Shown: positions 1 to 12,257, counted from the stretch's first letter. The stretch is 64,000 bases of DNA from Polytrichum commune (GCA_950295325.1 OX485809.1:62001-126000); one strand, 5' to 3'. The notes: generated from the sequence alone by a model not told the origin. Program-made: numbers and translations.

Positions 1-642
1 GGGTAAAATAAAGATTGATCTCTATGAGGCTTACTTTTTAGATGATAATGAAAATTGACATTTGAAGAATATGTGAGAATAAAATTAGTATTTTTCATTA
101 TACAAGTAGATCAATATTTTGATGATTGTGGCTCCTTCTGAACGTCACACTCTTGAACACCTAAGATTGTGCAGTGCTCAAAACGGTTCACTATTAATTA
201 CTGTTGCAACCACACACGTAGAATGATAAGCATTGGTAGTTCCAATTTTTAGTGTGACAAGTTTTCATCACTATCATCTGTTATGGACAGTTTCAAAGCT
301 CTAAAACATCACAACCAAGAAGAATACAATGCAAGATTGAATGTGGCAAATATTCAAAAACATTTTGTAGAATATCGTTAGTCCCACAAAACATTGTTAT
401 GAATATGAATAATGTTATGTCATTCTAAATGCATGATAAATAATAAATTATGAAGGCATAAGCTTACCAACAAGGCAGGGTCGATTCCACGGAACTACCC
501 ATACAGGTACTCATATTAGGTTAGAACAATGGACCCCTAAAACTAAATTATGGACAAAATTAATATGAACAGTGGATGGTAATGTCAAAGAAGATTACCT
601 CAAACCTTGGATCAGACATAAAACATGAATGTCAAACTTCTC
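1..642. other. 3' flank of the lipase gene, nothing recognised
   Basis: AT-rich sequence downstream of the lipase stop. I saw no canonical AATAAA on the minus strand and no coding or repeat feature. Confidence 0.5.
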
Positions 643-863
643 TTATAGATCAGCAAGTTGAAGAAGGTTAAATGGATAAACATCTGGGAAACTACCGGAT
701 ACAATGAGATTTGCTACCAACTCATTACATCGGTCGGATGGATGAAACCGATCCCAAAAAACATATGCAGATCTATCCTCACAATATGGTGTTGTCGGAA
801 TACAAGGAGCCTCCGCCGCAAATAGCCCGCTCCCACAACAAGACACATTCCCATATTGAAAAC
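643..863 (-). CDS. GDSL lipase exon 5 (block V and stop)
   Basis: Residues 295-367 and TAA stop at 645-643. Acceptor TGTAG is at 868-864. It contains GNVSCCGSG and the catalytic Asp-His pair in FWDRFHPSD. Confidence 0.93.
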
Positions 864-3800
864 CTACATTGTAGAAAACCGTAAAAAACTACGTTTAGTT
901 CCCCGTGGAAATAATAACCCTACAAAATTCGGGCATGAAGTTTTACATGAAAGGTAGCTATGAGTTCGATGTTGTTACTGGTGTGAAATATGGTGTGGTT
1001 TCATCTTTGAGTTGGTTTAAGTCTGTATGTGATCCCGAAATGGGCACCACGGAAATTAGAGGGGTTCCAAAGACTATTGCCTCCTTTTTTAAAGGTGTTC
1101 ACCTTGAAAAAACGCATGAAAGTTGACCCACACCTACCTTCTACAAAGGGCAAGTCCCTAGGTTTCCACATGATTGATTGAAAATATCTAGCTCATCTAG
1201 TTTACCCTAGTATGGTGGATGGACCATATTGTTACGACACACTTGTAATCAAGTGCTAGGAAAGTCACCCATTTGAGCACTAGTTCACACTTAAGTGGCT
1301 TAAGCTTAGATATACATATGATTTACAACTACAAATGAGCATTGAGTAAAGCCATGTGATCTTGGGGTTCACAAACCCCCAAAAAACCAATATTATATTT
1401 ACTTCATCTTGAGAGAGAAGAGAAGAGAAGAAACGTTGACCATGCAATTAGCGTGATTGGAATGCATGTTCAACCCACCCTTAGTATTATACCCTTAGGA
1501 CATAATACCAGTGGTGCATGACTGCAGAGAGAGAAGAGAAGAGAAGAAACGTTGACCATGTGATCAACGTTTTACTTCGTCCACATTACATGAGCAAGGT
1601 CTTTTGTAAATGCTCTTCTCAACATTGGTCACAAATTGGTGAAGAGTACGTACCAAAATCCGTTGGAGCTTGAGAATACGAGTAAACTTTGTCATAGGCG
1701 TTACCATATACTAGATAAAGTCCAGGGTATTCAAGAGTCAAATTTTGCATAGCTACTTGCATCATTCCGTTGTAGTATTGAACCCACCGATTTGGCTCTT
1801 CAAAGCATGACCCGTTTGTGCTTTTAAGGAACCACAGCTCATATGGTAGACAACCGAGGGGACCCACTGAGGTTATAATGAATTTCCGTGCACCCAAAGC
1901 ATACATATTCTGCATCCAATCAAATGTCAATAGGGCATGCAATATTCATATAACATTATTTAGCCGATGAGTTGTGTTCATGGGTCCGTAGTAGATTCGA
2001 GAATAAAGCCTTCATATTATGTTGGATCCCAAAGATGTAGACTGAATTTGAAATCAGGCCAGCTAAAAACAATTCATCAACTGAATAATGTTATGCAATG
2101 TTTGACAAACATATAAGAAATTACTAGGGTTTAGGGCATTTTGTCACTTATACCGATAACAATTAAGACAATCAACATGAATTCACATTTTCTAATATTT
2201 TAGCAACCGAACCTCGTGAGTTTCGTTGTCATAGCATTTTCGAACAACGTTCAAGTTCGTGCATTTGTCTAGGTCAACATAATTATTTCTTACTAGGTAT
2301 CAAGTAAAATCCAACCGCATATTTCTTTGAAGAGAAGAATACTAAATAAGATATTTAGTTTCACCAATTCTAATTGTTTTGCTCAATACTAATTGTAAAC
2401 TGCAGTATAGTGTCACTAACACTTAATGTTGAACCCAACATTACTTGTCATTCCTTTTAAGTTTTTGGGGTGATTATAGATTTACAATGTTGCAATTACT
2501 ATCACTTACCAAGTGGATTTTCACCACAAGTTGCTGACAAGAGAAGGTAGTGTTTTGGCCAATGGCTGAACTCATCCATCATCCATGACAGTATTTGGTC
2601 ACTTATTCATAAGAAGTGTCATCCCAAAAGTTACCATATGACCCTAAAAATCATGTTTAGCGTAGCTGAGCTGGAAGCTTATGGGGAAACCGAGGTTGAT
2701 CTTGACGGGTTATCAATAGCTTATGAAGGTGTGCATGCTATATCACAAGTAAATTTAAGCAAAAGAATGTAAATTCTCGCTCTCTTGAAATCATTCCAAA
2801 CAAGTACTTGGGTTTGGTTCAAGTGATGAAATCAGCACAACACTTACAACTACATTGCATTTAGTTGGGTAGGGATGAATACCTTTATGTGTTCGCAATA
2901 TGTTGATACAAGAAGGTCTCCAAAGTCTTGGTATGAATACATCAACCGAGATGAAGCACCGGGAAGCATGTAATTATTTATATAGTCGTTTGATCCCAAT
3001 ACCACCAAATATAATGCTTTGCCCAAAAGCAATTGTGTGGAATTCAGTCCTAAATCTTTAGCCAAGGTTTCTTTCACAACCGCAAAATACTCCACTTGTT
3101 GTGACATTGGGATCCGTTCTAGCTGCACAATCATTAATATTGTTAGATACGATTAATATTGCATTTCAATTAGTGCATCTTGTATTGCACATGTATTTTT
3201 AGTCATTCTTGTCAACTAGGACCCTAAAACAACTTTTCTCCTTCCCTCTGAATGGTTTGGCACATTTATCTCGAACAAGAATCGTATTCCAAATACCAAA
3301 TACATATGAAATTCACTAGTATTGCTTTTCTTTCTATATGTAGTTTGTTTGGTTGTTGTTGTCATATTTTTTATTTTTTTATTTTTTTTAACTGTTGCGA
3401 CATATTCTCCCAAATGTAAGTTCAAATTGACATCCAAACTTACGCAATGTTCTAATTCTATGTGAAATGTATATAAAAATGATTGGACAAAGAGCGCCTC
3501 GACCTCACTCTATTTAATTCTCTATGGAACACTCCGTCCATCACCCCAACCTAGATCTCCCAAGCTCTCAAGTTCTGCAATGGTCAATATATGGGCAATT
3601 GCTGGAAACACCTCTTTTGGCCAACAAAATTCCCCTCCATCAACTGTACACTATGCAGCAAGACCACTCACGACGTGGACACATGGCCTCACCTTCTGGC
3701 CACATGCAAACACCCAACCATTAAAGGAATCCAAATAGATAGACACAACAAAGCACTCTTCCACATCAAGGAAACGCTTCTCACTCATCATCTTACAACA

Positions 3801-5021
3801 TGGTGACGCTTCATGAATGGTAGCTCCACCCCTTACTTCCTGTCTGAACACATAATGCCCAAGTGGATCCTTCCCAACCAATGCACTTGCCCCCCCCCCC
3901 ACCCACATAATGCCAATGCCTACATAAACTACGCCATGACATACTCTTGGTCAATGGCCTCCCTACATATGCCCTAGCCCCTTCATACCCTTCCAACATT
4001 TTCTCCCTACAATTCATTAAATTTACAAATTGCCGGAGATAGCCATCCGACACAAACGAACAAGTACACCCCCCTCATGACTATCATTGCTACACACGGG
4101 TGGAGAGTCCAACCACTCATCATCATCATTGGAGGGCAAAGAGGTGGAACCCATAAAGATAGTTCCAACATTTCTTTTCTCAACTCAAACTTCCCTCCCC
4201 CCCACCAGAATCAATACCCTCAAGAAACGCCTACACATAACCACCATCAGATCATTGTCGTCATTGATCCTCAACAAACGACAACTTGAAACAAAAACTC
4301 ACCCCTCACACTTGCCCCCATAACCCCCAACAAAACCCAAAACTGCGAAAATAATAGGTGGATATTGTCATTTAGACTCGGTGAAGGGATAGCATTTTCC
4401 TATGACATTGGCTTCTTAAAGGATCTCTCAAGGTTTTGAACCCGGACCTTCACAAACATTATACCGCAACATGCACCAACCAAATTACTTAGCCCCAAGG
4501 TGACCAAAAGCCGTGAGGGCAACAAGTGAGCCCCACTAATGTCTCAATTAGGGTAGGATGATGGCAATATAAATCACTCTCAAAGGGGCCTCGGAGGGTT
4601 TTGAGCTTGGGCCTTCAAACAAATCTCAAGCATAGGCACCCACCCACTGCTCACAACCCTCATGATTCCAAGGTGACAATGCCACAACCCACTTTCATAC
4701 TTAAACAAAAAACAATCCTTATCCCCCACGTTACAATAGTTACATCGGTTACCTATGACAATGGTACCTCAAATAAAGCCCACCCCCGAAAGGGGGCAGT
4801 AGCATGCGGGCGAAGAGGCTCTTCATTCATGCTTGCTCCATATGAAGCCGGCGTTTATATCTATCTATATGTAGAATTTAAACCTTAAAAATTGTGAAAC
4901 ATGATCTCTTATGTGCCACAAGTGTGTGTACAAATTCCGGCCTTATGTGTGTTATCTTTTGCTTATTCCATTTGTGGAACAATGACTTTATGATCACTTT
5001 GCCTTTCATTCTAGACTATCT

Positions 5022-5061
<40 letters not shown>

Positions 5062-7080
5062 ACATAATTGTATCCCGATTCATCCAAAATCCCAGCAGCT
5101 CCAGATGCAAAATTGACTCCTTGTTGCAAACTATGACCATATGTAAGGATGTCAAAATATGCCGGTGCCGAATCCAATCCAAGGATGTTCCCTGCACCAC
5201 CAAAGCACAAGGATATCAATTCTTAAATACAATTATCTGCAATAAAAATAAGGAATAGGAATCCTCTATTTGGACTCAATATGTAGGAGTCTACTTTTCT
5301 ATAGCTAAACATGTGTATGACTAAGAAGAGTGATCACAAAAGGCTCACGGATCTCACTCACTTTTTGGTGTGAATGCCTTGAACATACACAAATAAGTTG
5401 GCCCACACACCTCTTCCCCAATGCGACAAGAACCTAGGTACTCACATGGTTGCTTAAAAATATCCAGTTCATCCAAATACCACCACTTTGAGGAAGTGGA
5501 CTATAGTGGTTGGATTCACTAAAAATGTGAAGTTCATTACGACTTATGTAGAGGTAGGGGGGGGGGGGGGGGTGCCCAAAATTTTCAAAAGTACACTTGT
5601 TAGTCAGTTGGGTGGCAATACAACTTTATCTAAAGATCACTTGACTCGGATTAAGAATGGAATATTATAAATGAAGCCTAAACTCCTTACCACCACAAAT
5701 CATGTTACTATGTTATCTTGGTTGTAATTGTGGAGTGTGGTTTTTGAACCACAATTGAAGTTACATTTGTCAAAAAAACATGGTAGACCAAAAAATTAGC
5801 TCCAATCAAGGTATGATATGTTGGGAGGGATTATAGGATGCGTAGAAAATTAGGTAATTGTTGGATGGAGTATAGGAATCCAATTGACTTGATGTACCAT
5901 CCATCAAACATGTTGGTATATATAAAAAAAAACCAACAATAAGTGGACTTAAAGATCTTACAAATCATTTGATGGTAGATTTGAAAACAATAATTACAAT
6001 AACTTCTATGACACATACCGTAGACTTAGATGCTTATGAGTTACATCCGAGGAATGAAAAAGTCGTCAACAACCTCATTAATGAATGCTAATGCTTTACA
6101 TTATACATATGATAGGGGTTCAATATTCTTCAAAAGTATATTTGTATATTTATGTTAATGACTATATATGAATGTAAATTTTTTATGTTTACATATTGTC
6201 ACTTGTATTTTTGTCATTGAAATTGTACATGTATTGCTTTATTTTTCAAAAGAAACTTGTATATAGGGAGTTTTTAGAGTATGTTGCAAACACACATGGT
6301 TCCAGAAAATTAAATAAAAGATGCACCCCCAAGATGTGCATGACTTTGTAAGGACTAAATATGACTCATTGGCACCAATATCAAGCCCGCAATTGGATAT
6401 AGATAAAAATGGGATTTTTTCAAGATTTTAGCATGTTTATTGAACCATGATGATTGTAGATTTGATCATAATTGGATCACATCTCGTTCAAATATAACAA
6501 TGAGTTCTCATCTTCCATTTCTATGGAAGATATTTGTGCCTCAAAATAACATCCCAAACATCATTAAAAAGTTACCATCTTGAGCATTCATAACTTTGTT
6601 CTATATGATTTAGATTGTTGTCTTGTTTGCACTTATTTCTTTTCATCTTAGAGTGTACACATATCAATGGAAATCAATAATAAATAATAGGGTCAAATTC
6701 AAAGTAGATTCAACCATCATCACCAACTTTTAACAAATTGGGTGTTTCTAATTTTCATTTCTTTTGGGCAAACACATATTACAACACAAACACATGCTTA
6801 TTAAACATGAATTACGCTTACCAATGTAATCGGCTAGTGTTTTGCCATTGCAAAATCGACCTGTGAAGGCTTCTTTTGTATAATCACACCCATTTGGTGG
6901 GAAATCTGCTCTTGCTAATGACGCCAAATAATTGTTGTTTCCATTGTCTACTAGCGAATCACCAAATGTGAACATTGCAGGATAGACTGGCTGCCCCACA
7001 ACTGAATTCTCACATGTTTTCCCCATAATTGTGTAAGAAAAAGAAATTGAAATTAATGCATTTAAAACACAAGAAGACAT
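643..7080 (-). CDS. GDSL esterase/lipase (SGNH hydrolase), five exons, complete
   Basis: Plant GDSL enzymes are secreted serine hydrolases acting on lipid or other acyl esters; the substrate cannot be told from sequence. Joining complement(6822-7080, 5064-5191, 2883-3122, 1654-1909, 643-863) gives 1104 nt, 367 residues plus stop, with every splice phase matching. Block I is FTFGDSLVDNGNN with nucleophile Ser42. Block II is GVNFASGAAGIL (residues 111-122, oxyanion Gly117). Block III is LGSNDY (Asn174). Block V is FWDRFHPSD with Asp332 and His335. The first 18 residues or so are hydrophobic and look like a signal peptide. Length and five-exon structure are usual for the plant family. The nearest gene, the dynein at 12146, is transcribed divergently. 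The start is the first ATG in the hydrophobic leader; Met19 would remove that leader. No broken residue was seen, so it is probably functional. Family is certain; subfamily is not. Confidence 0.93.
1411..1560. repeat. 34-bp direct repeat in lipase intron 4
   Basis: Identical 34-bp copies at 1411-1444 and 1527-1560, each a GAGA-rich purine run followed by AAACGTTGACCATG. Their starts are 116 bp apart. Confidence 0.85.
1654..1909 (-). CDS. GDSL lipase exon 4
   Basis: Residues 210-294 plus one base. It starts NMYALGARKFIITSVGPLGC, the well-conserved stretch of plant GDSL lipases. Donor GTACGT follows GATTTTG. Confidence 0.92.
1951..2093. mobile_element. Short MITE, copy 1 (143 bp)
   Basis: The termini TAACATTATTTAGCCGATGA and the complement of CATCAACTGAATAATGTTA form inverted repeats. 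The interior, with GTTGTGTTCATGGG and GAGAATAAAG, is shared with an inverted copy near 57154-57296 in a dynein intron. It is too short to code for a transposase. Superfamily was not assigned. Confidence 0.65.
2395..2650. repeat. Dispersed intronic repeat, copy 1
   Basis: The stretch TGTCACTAACACTTAATGTT to about 2650, including ATTTACAATGTTGCAA, resembles segments near 32800-33120 and, inverted, 33640-33960. It is probably an old non-coding mobile element. No clean ends were found. Confidence 0.5.
2883..3122 (-). CDS. GDSL lipase exon 3 (block III)
   Basis: Residues 130-209, in phase at both ends (80 codons). It contains LVVLGSNDYINNY. I placed the donor at AAG|GTATTC (2882-2881). Reading on to the later GTAAGT at 2847 would include an in-frame stop and would break the alignment to the conserved YALGARKF that opens exon 4. 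Confidence 0.88.
3483..4303 (+). pseudogene. Decayed LINE-type reverse transcriptase C-terminus
   Basis: Fragments in several frames read like the tail of a non-LTR retrotransposon polyprotein. Around 3570-3650 comes QYMGNCWKHLFWP, then a zinc knuckle C-x2-C-x11-H-x4-C (starting CTLCSK) and RHNKAL. Later frames give NGLPTYALAP, IQFIKF-like sequence, NKYTPLMTIIATHGW and LKKRLHITTI. In-frame stops and frameshifts show it is dead. It sits in lipase intron 2 on the opposite strand to the gene. The family call comes from remembered patterns, not a search. Confidence 0.65.
4385..4520 (-). repeat. tRNA-derived SINE-like unit, copy 1
   Basis: On the minus strand an A-box-like stretch TAAGTAATTTGGTTGGTGC is followed by a good B box GGTTCAAAACC, spaced as in tRNA genes, but no foldable tRNA is evident. 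This is typical of a SINE head. Confidence 0.5.
4565..4690 (-). repeat. tRNA-derived SINE-like unit, copy 2
   Basis: On the minus strand this parallels copy 1: GTCACCTTGG near the start, TTTGTTTGAAGG in the middle, then GCTCAAAACCCTCC where the B box would be. The B box is decayed. Confidence 0.4.
5023..5060. repeat. (GA)n microsatellite at the lipase intron 2 donor
   Basis: A run of 19 AG units. On the gene strand it is a CT tract beginning three bases after the exon 2 donor. Confidence 0.95.
5064..5191 (-). CDS. GDSL lipase exon 2 (block II)
   Basis: Residues 87-129, with acceptor TGCAG just upstream. It encodes NILGLDSAPAYFDILTYG and block II. The donor reads TAT|GTGCTC, a weak site, and a long CT run (plus-strand GA) starts three bases into the intron. 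Confidence 0.88.
5553..6335 (+). mobile_element. Decayed ORF-bearing transposon, related to the 45232 element
   Basis: Positions 5838-6090 carry broken reading frames starting MRRKLGNCWMEYRNPIDLM and ending YELHPRNEKVVN. They parallel the ORF at 45475-45738. The right end AGATGCACCCCCAAG resembles the G-rich terminus of that family. The left end is probably the poly-G run at about 5558-5572. I could not see a target-site duplication, so the ends are approximate. It lies in lipase intron 1. Confidence 0.5.
6822..7080 (-). CDS. GDSL lipase exon 1 (signal peptide and block I)
   Basis: Encodes residues 1-86 plus one base. It contains the leader and the GDS nucleophile motif. The donor GTAAGC begins at 6821. 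Confidence 0.92.
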
Positions 7081-7136
7081 GATGAATCATAGTTTACCTA
7101 TACAATTGACTGCAAAAATGCAAACAACATCATTTG

Positions 7137-7144
7137 TATTTATA
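7137..7144 (-). promoter_or_regulatory. Putative TATA box of the lipase gene
   Basis: TATAAATA on the minus strand, 57 bases upstream of the ATG. A transcription start about 30 bases downstream would leave a short leader. The prediction rests on sequence and position only. Confidence 0.45.
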
Positions 7145-10100
7145 TCTATAACAAACCTTGCAACTAACCATATTCACAAATAACACCAACTTTTTTTGTT
7201 ATTATTTAAAATGTGTAAGGACAATAACCAACCCTTGCCATGTGTATTGCAAGATATAAGAAGGCATGTTTGAACCAAATATGACGTAAAATTGACTACA
7301 TAGCTCCACCCTGCATCATTTGGTAAAACCAATTAAACGTTAACGACTACATTTATTTCAACTGAGGGATTTGTTTATCTCTTGCCTATATTGCAACAAA
7401 CAAAATGGACTTGATGAATTATACTTAATTATAGGTTAGTAGAATCAATTTTGAAATAATAGTAATAATTTTGTTGTTGTTGTCATCATTGAAATCATAA
7501 AGAATATCATTACGATTAAGAGATTATTATGTTTGTTCATCGTCGAAGCTATGTAAGATAGTTATGGGCCCTTTTTTGGCTCTTGTGGATCATGTCTATT
7601 TCCAATTCTCCAAAGGTGATATTTGAACTTGCTAAGAAGGCTTAAAAATGATGTGCCCACTTCATCCTACCTTTGTGTACTACCATGTTGGCTTTATACT
7701 CGTTGGCCCACCCCTTTTTTTTGAGGACCACGCATAACCCTGTAAAGTGACACATGGTCAATCTTCACTCAAATGAACTAAATATTTTTTCTAGACTTGG
7801 CAACCACTGGTATTTAAGATTTTGAAAATTCAAGTTTCATTTGGTGGTCAATATGCTACTCATTTTTTGACATTTCATTAAGACATTCAATTTGAACATT
7901 GCAATCAATGGGCAGCCATAACTTGTAGATGTCACAAGAATCTAAGTCCAATATTTATAAATCGTAGCCATGCCCTTAATATGCCTTTGCTTGTCATAAT
8001 CCAATACTAAGGTGTGTCGCCTGCGATGGACACTTTTGAAAATTCAACACAAGTGGAGGTTTGATACAACAAGACAAAAAAAAAGAACATGAGATAAAAA
8101 CCTTTATTGGGATATCCAAACAAGGACCATTGAAGTTGAGCTTGTTATTTTTGAAGTTAAGGTGAGTATTTAAAAAAAATCTAAAACGATGAGTTATTAT
8201 GGCTTCTTCTGCACATGTACTTATCTATATGTTGGAATTCAACATAGGTCATCATTCATAATAAGTGTAGAATCTACAAGATATATTAAGGCATTGCCAA
8301 ATCATAGTGATAGTTATTGTTTGAGACTTCAAACCTTGATCAAAATGACCGTAATCACGTTCGAGGACTCAATTTAAGTTTTTGAAAAGGAATGAAAAGG
8401 GGACCACGTTGTAATCGCTCGTCGTAGATCCTTCATTGTGCAATATTACAATAAGTTACTTGATGATCATGTCTTTATCATTCTCACTTCAGCTTCATAT
8501 GTCAACATCCACGCCTGACACATGACAACATTATCATGAGAGAGAGAGACTCTTACATTGGCATGACTAAGAGATTCTGCACTCTGGATCAAAGCCACAC
8601 ACCCAACTTTAAACCCAAGGCATGTTTAGGGATGGCTAAGGGACAAGAGCTACTGCCTCGCAATATCAATATTACGTATTCATATATCCAGCCATTCAAA
8701 TTGAATGTAGCACGATGTGTATTGATAACTTTGCAACAACAACCCAACTTACATGAACTGAAAGAGTGAGGTGCTTGCTGCAGTAGATCAGGTGTCACAA
8801 TCTCCTCCTGCCCACCACATCAACCATGTCTAAGAAATGTGGATTCCAAATTCACATCAAACTTGCTCATCATCGGAGCGAGTCTGTTAGCTATAACCTG
8901 TAAACAAATTGAGAACACTTTGAGACGACAGATATCATGTTGTGCTCAAGAGCTTTGGGGAAGTTAGCAGTTCTGTGCCGATGGCCTTCGAAACTTCCAA
9001 ACGAGTGTAAATCTACCACCAACTCCTCCTGTGCTACAAGCTAGCAAATGAGCCACCGATCGGGTCGGGAGTTTGTCCAAGAAGGGGCGATGTGTTTCCC
9101 TCCTGAAACTCGTTGATTGTATGCATACGAGAATTAACCCTATTCAGTGCACGGTAAATCAAGTTGAACGAACTGACACATGAATTAGGTGTTGCATCTG
9201 ATCTGATGCGACGTGGAATCTCGCACCAGTTTTGTCTTCCCTCACAATAAAAGTGTGTAAAGCCTCCGACTTGTGCGAAGGAGGAGCGACATAACAACGG
9301 CCAGACTTCATCTCTACCAACCCACCAGATGCAACAGCAGGGAGCTCACGAACAATGCAGATAGATGTATCCCTTTCAGTTCCACCAATCTTCTTCCTGT
9401 ATTTATTGCGTTGTGAGTCCAAGACGCAAGAGTGTAGGAGTGTCCCTCTGTCTCGCTGTAAGATTCTTGAAGGGAAGGGCAACAAGAACGGAGAGTTTTA
9501 CTACCTAAAGAAACCCAGGCTTCAGTGGTTACAGGTAGTCGAAGTTCTTGACATTGTTGTTGGGCGGGCATTCGATTCTGAACTCCGGTTCCTGCGTTTC
9601 AAAAACTGCGAATCAAAAGAACCTCTGGTTTGGGATTCGGGAATATTGGCAAAGAAAAGTACAAATAAAACAAGGGATGTGTGGGTTTACATGAAAGAAC
9701 TGGTGGATTCTGACAATGCTATTTGACTAGGTTTCGATTTTCTTCGAATTGCGGTTGCGACTCAAACTCAATCATGTGACATCTTCAAGAAGCGCGGTCA
9801 TGAATTAAACATCTGTCATTGTAACTAGTGGGGTTCTTGTGTCAAGTGTAATATCCACCCAACTTTGTCGTCGAGCTCAAATGAGGGTTAGGAGGTCGGA
9901 TGGGGTTGGTTGGATGTGAACTATTTTTTTAAGGTGCAACATAACTTGGATTGTCTAAGTGATGATTTGTATGAGCTGCAAACGAGTAGTGAAATTAAAA
10001 AGTTTACTTGGTTTACAAGATGAGAATTTTATTGAGCACAACTCACTACGTGAAGTGAAAATACAGTCTCATGTGACAACTATAATAATATGTATGAGTA

Positions 10101-12057
10101 TAAATTTGAAACATTATCATCTATATTAATTCATATATTTCAATTTCACATTTGCATACATGTATACTTTGAATACAATGGAGGAATGTAATCATTATTT
10201 AAATGGGTAAATTTCAGGTGAGGTCCACTTTGACATTGTCACTCAAATTATGTAAAAGTAATTTTAAACAACTCTATATGATTTTTGGGACCTTTAAAAT
10301 CAAAGCATTTCAAGTATGTTTCACCAAAGATGTTGACATGGCATTGTTAGAAATGTTTGTTGTTGTGTTGGTGACAAGTCCATATTTTATGAAATGTTTT
10401 CAACAAGTAGTAGCAGAAATATTTTATAGATACATTTGTATTATCCTCGTGTAGTGATTATGTTTATTGGGTAAGGCTTGTAGACACTCATCAAACCGTA
10501 CATGCTCAAGATTGATAATATATATAAAAATGAGTGAAATTGATTGCCCCCAAAAAGAAAGGGGGGGGGGGGTTGCATTAGTGTAAAAAAATGAACCCAT
10601 GTGTGAGCAAAGGGTATTTTTTGGGGTAATAATTTTCTATTATTTTCAAAAGAATTTCTGGATTGTTCAATGATGTAATTTCCAACATTTAGTAGCACAT
10701 ATTTCAAAAAATAAATTAATCTCTACCAAATTTTTCAAGAGGCAACAAAATGTGCTCATGTTGTTTAGTGCCAAAAATGCTTTAGCCCACCAAGTATCAA
10801 AAGAGAACTACATTCATTGATAAAAATAAAACGAAAACTCAATAAACAACAGTATAATGTAATACAACATCAACCTCATGCAAATAGTTTGAAGCATTAT
10901 GAAGATGACATAAAGGTTCATGCATATTCTTTGCCTTGCCTAAACCCTAAAGCTTTGTGTAAACCCTTTGCAACCTAACATGCAAGGAAAAAAAGAATTT
11001 CATGTGAACCTTAAACCTTGCTTGCATGATGCTTGATACCCAATAATACCCTCAAGGGGTATCGCCTGATAACCTCCAATACCCACCTTAGAACACATAC
11101 CATACACTATCCTATGACATAATCCTAAGTGGTTTGTATTATCTCCTAGACCTATATTGGTTTGAATGTTTTTCCACTACTCTTCATAAACTAATACCTG
11201 TAAATTTGTATTTACATACTTGATATATATTTCATGCATGGGTTCTCTAAAGCCTAATATATAGTTTATCACACTATGAATTTGACAAAACCACAGCCTT
11301 ACAATGAAGCCTAAGCTCATGTGTTTGTCAAAATGAACCATGTGGTGGACTTGCCCCAAGTGCACATAGGTCATGTTATCCCTCCACTTGGTTTTCATTT
11401 TTTGGGGAACCATGTAACTTATGTTTTGTGTCCACTATCATCTAACCTGGACGGTTTCAAAACTAAGAATCAAACCTGTAATTTGTTTCCAAAATTATGG
11501 TTTGACAAACTAAAAAATTGACATTATTCCATAATTTCCCTCATTTTTTAATTACTAAAACATAATTTCCAAAAGCTTTGATTTCTTGAATAACATAATT
11601 TCCATCAAAACTGTCCATATAGGGCGGTATACTCTTAAATGTAGGTGTCCAATATAGGTTACAAACCAAAATAGTTGCACCTACTTTGCAAGAAACCTTC
11701 AAGGATGTTGTGTTGCCAATGTTGTAAGCCATTGGCATCGTGTTGCATCATTTTGAGTCAAAATTAACAAAGTTGCTTGCATGAAGTTGCAAGAACAATG
11801 ACATCACAAAACCCGTTCTTATACTAAGAATCGTATACGCACTTACGAGTAAAATCATTTGTGCTCATATGATGTTTCATGAATGAGACGTGACAGAGTT
11901 GAAGTCGAGTTGTTGATATTGAATGTTGATTGCAATTCCCTTGTAAGGATGTGGGAGGTAGTTGAATACACAAATATATTGAATGCCTTAGGCAACAACA
12001 AATGATAATTTTCGAGCTGCCAAAAATCTCCACATACTGGGAATGCGAAGATGCTAA
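7145..12057. other. Intergenic region between divergent genes
   Basis: About 5 kb between the 5' ends of the lipase and dynein genes. Most is AT-rich with no ORF I can support. A higher-GC patch at 8780-9760 is listed separately. A poly-G run lies at 10561-10572. A promoter for the dynein gene should lie near the right end, but I saw no TATA box there. Confidence 0.5.
9355..9726 (+). CDS. Unassigned ORF in a higher-GC intergenic patch
   Basis: A 123-codon frame with overlapping minus-strand frames of 85-108 codons at 9034-9571. I recognise no domain in any of them. The patch is visibly richer in GC than its surroundings, as exons are here, so it could be part of an unrecognised gene on either strand or a decayed gene. 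No function is proposed. Confidence 0.15.
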   Translation: MQIDVSLSVPPIFFLYLLRCESKTQECRSVPLSRCKILEGKGNKNGEFYYLKKPRLQWLQVVEVLDIVVGRAFDSELRFLRFKNCESKEPLVWDSGILAKKSTNKTRDVWVYMKELVDSDNAI

Positions 12058-12066
12058 TTAGGGTTT
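12058..12066 (-). promoter_or_regulatory. telo-box motif upstream of the dynein start
   Basis: The plus strand reads TTAGGGTTT, the complement of AAACCCTAA, 80 bases before the ATG. This motif is common near transcription starts of plant genes. A short match can occur by chance. Confidence 0.3.
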
Positions 12067-12145
12067 GATATGTCTCTAGAGTTACAGTAAATTGGTAGCG
12101 AAGAGATAGAGAATATCAATCTTTGATAGGGGAATTTACGAAACC

Positions 12146-12257
12146 ATGAGCGGCGGGAATCAAAGCGAAGGCCATTCGAAGGGGAAGGCAACAAAAGCGA
12201 GAGACAGAGCTGAAAGTCCCGACCCCAAAAGGCAAAAGTTGCAAGATGGGAAAGGAG
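12146..12257 (+). CDS. DNAH6-like: Dynein exon 1 (start codon, basic N-terminus)
   Basis: [20 protein letters not shown] opens a lysine/arginine-rich, probably disordered leader with PDPKRQK. Donor GAG|GTAGTA is used here. A GTAAGT three bases later (exon end 12260) keeps phase and would insert one residue. Its phase fits exon 2, but homology is weak this far N-terminal. Confidence 0.65.

Noticed and set aside
905-1126. 73-codon plus-strand ORF in lipase intron 4
   Set aside because: No recognisable domain, wholly inside an intron on the opposite strand, and no sign of codon constraint.
4430-4455. Possible tRNA gene from the B-box match
   Set aside because: No cloverleaf could be drawn, and a diverged second unit nearby indicates a SINE-like repeat.
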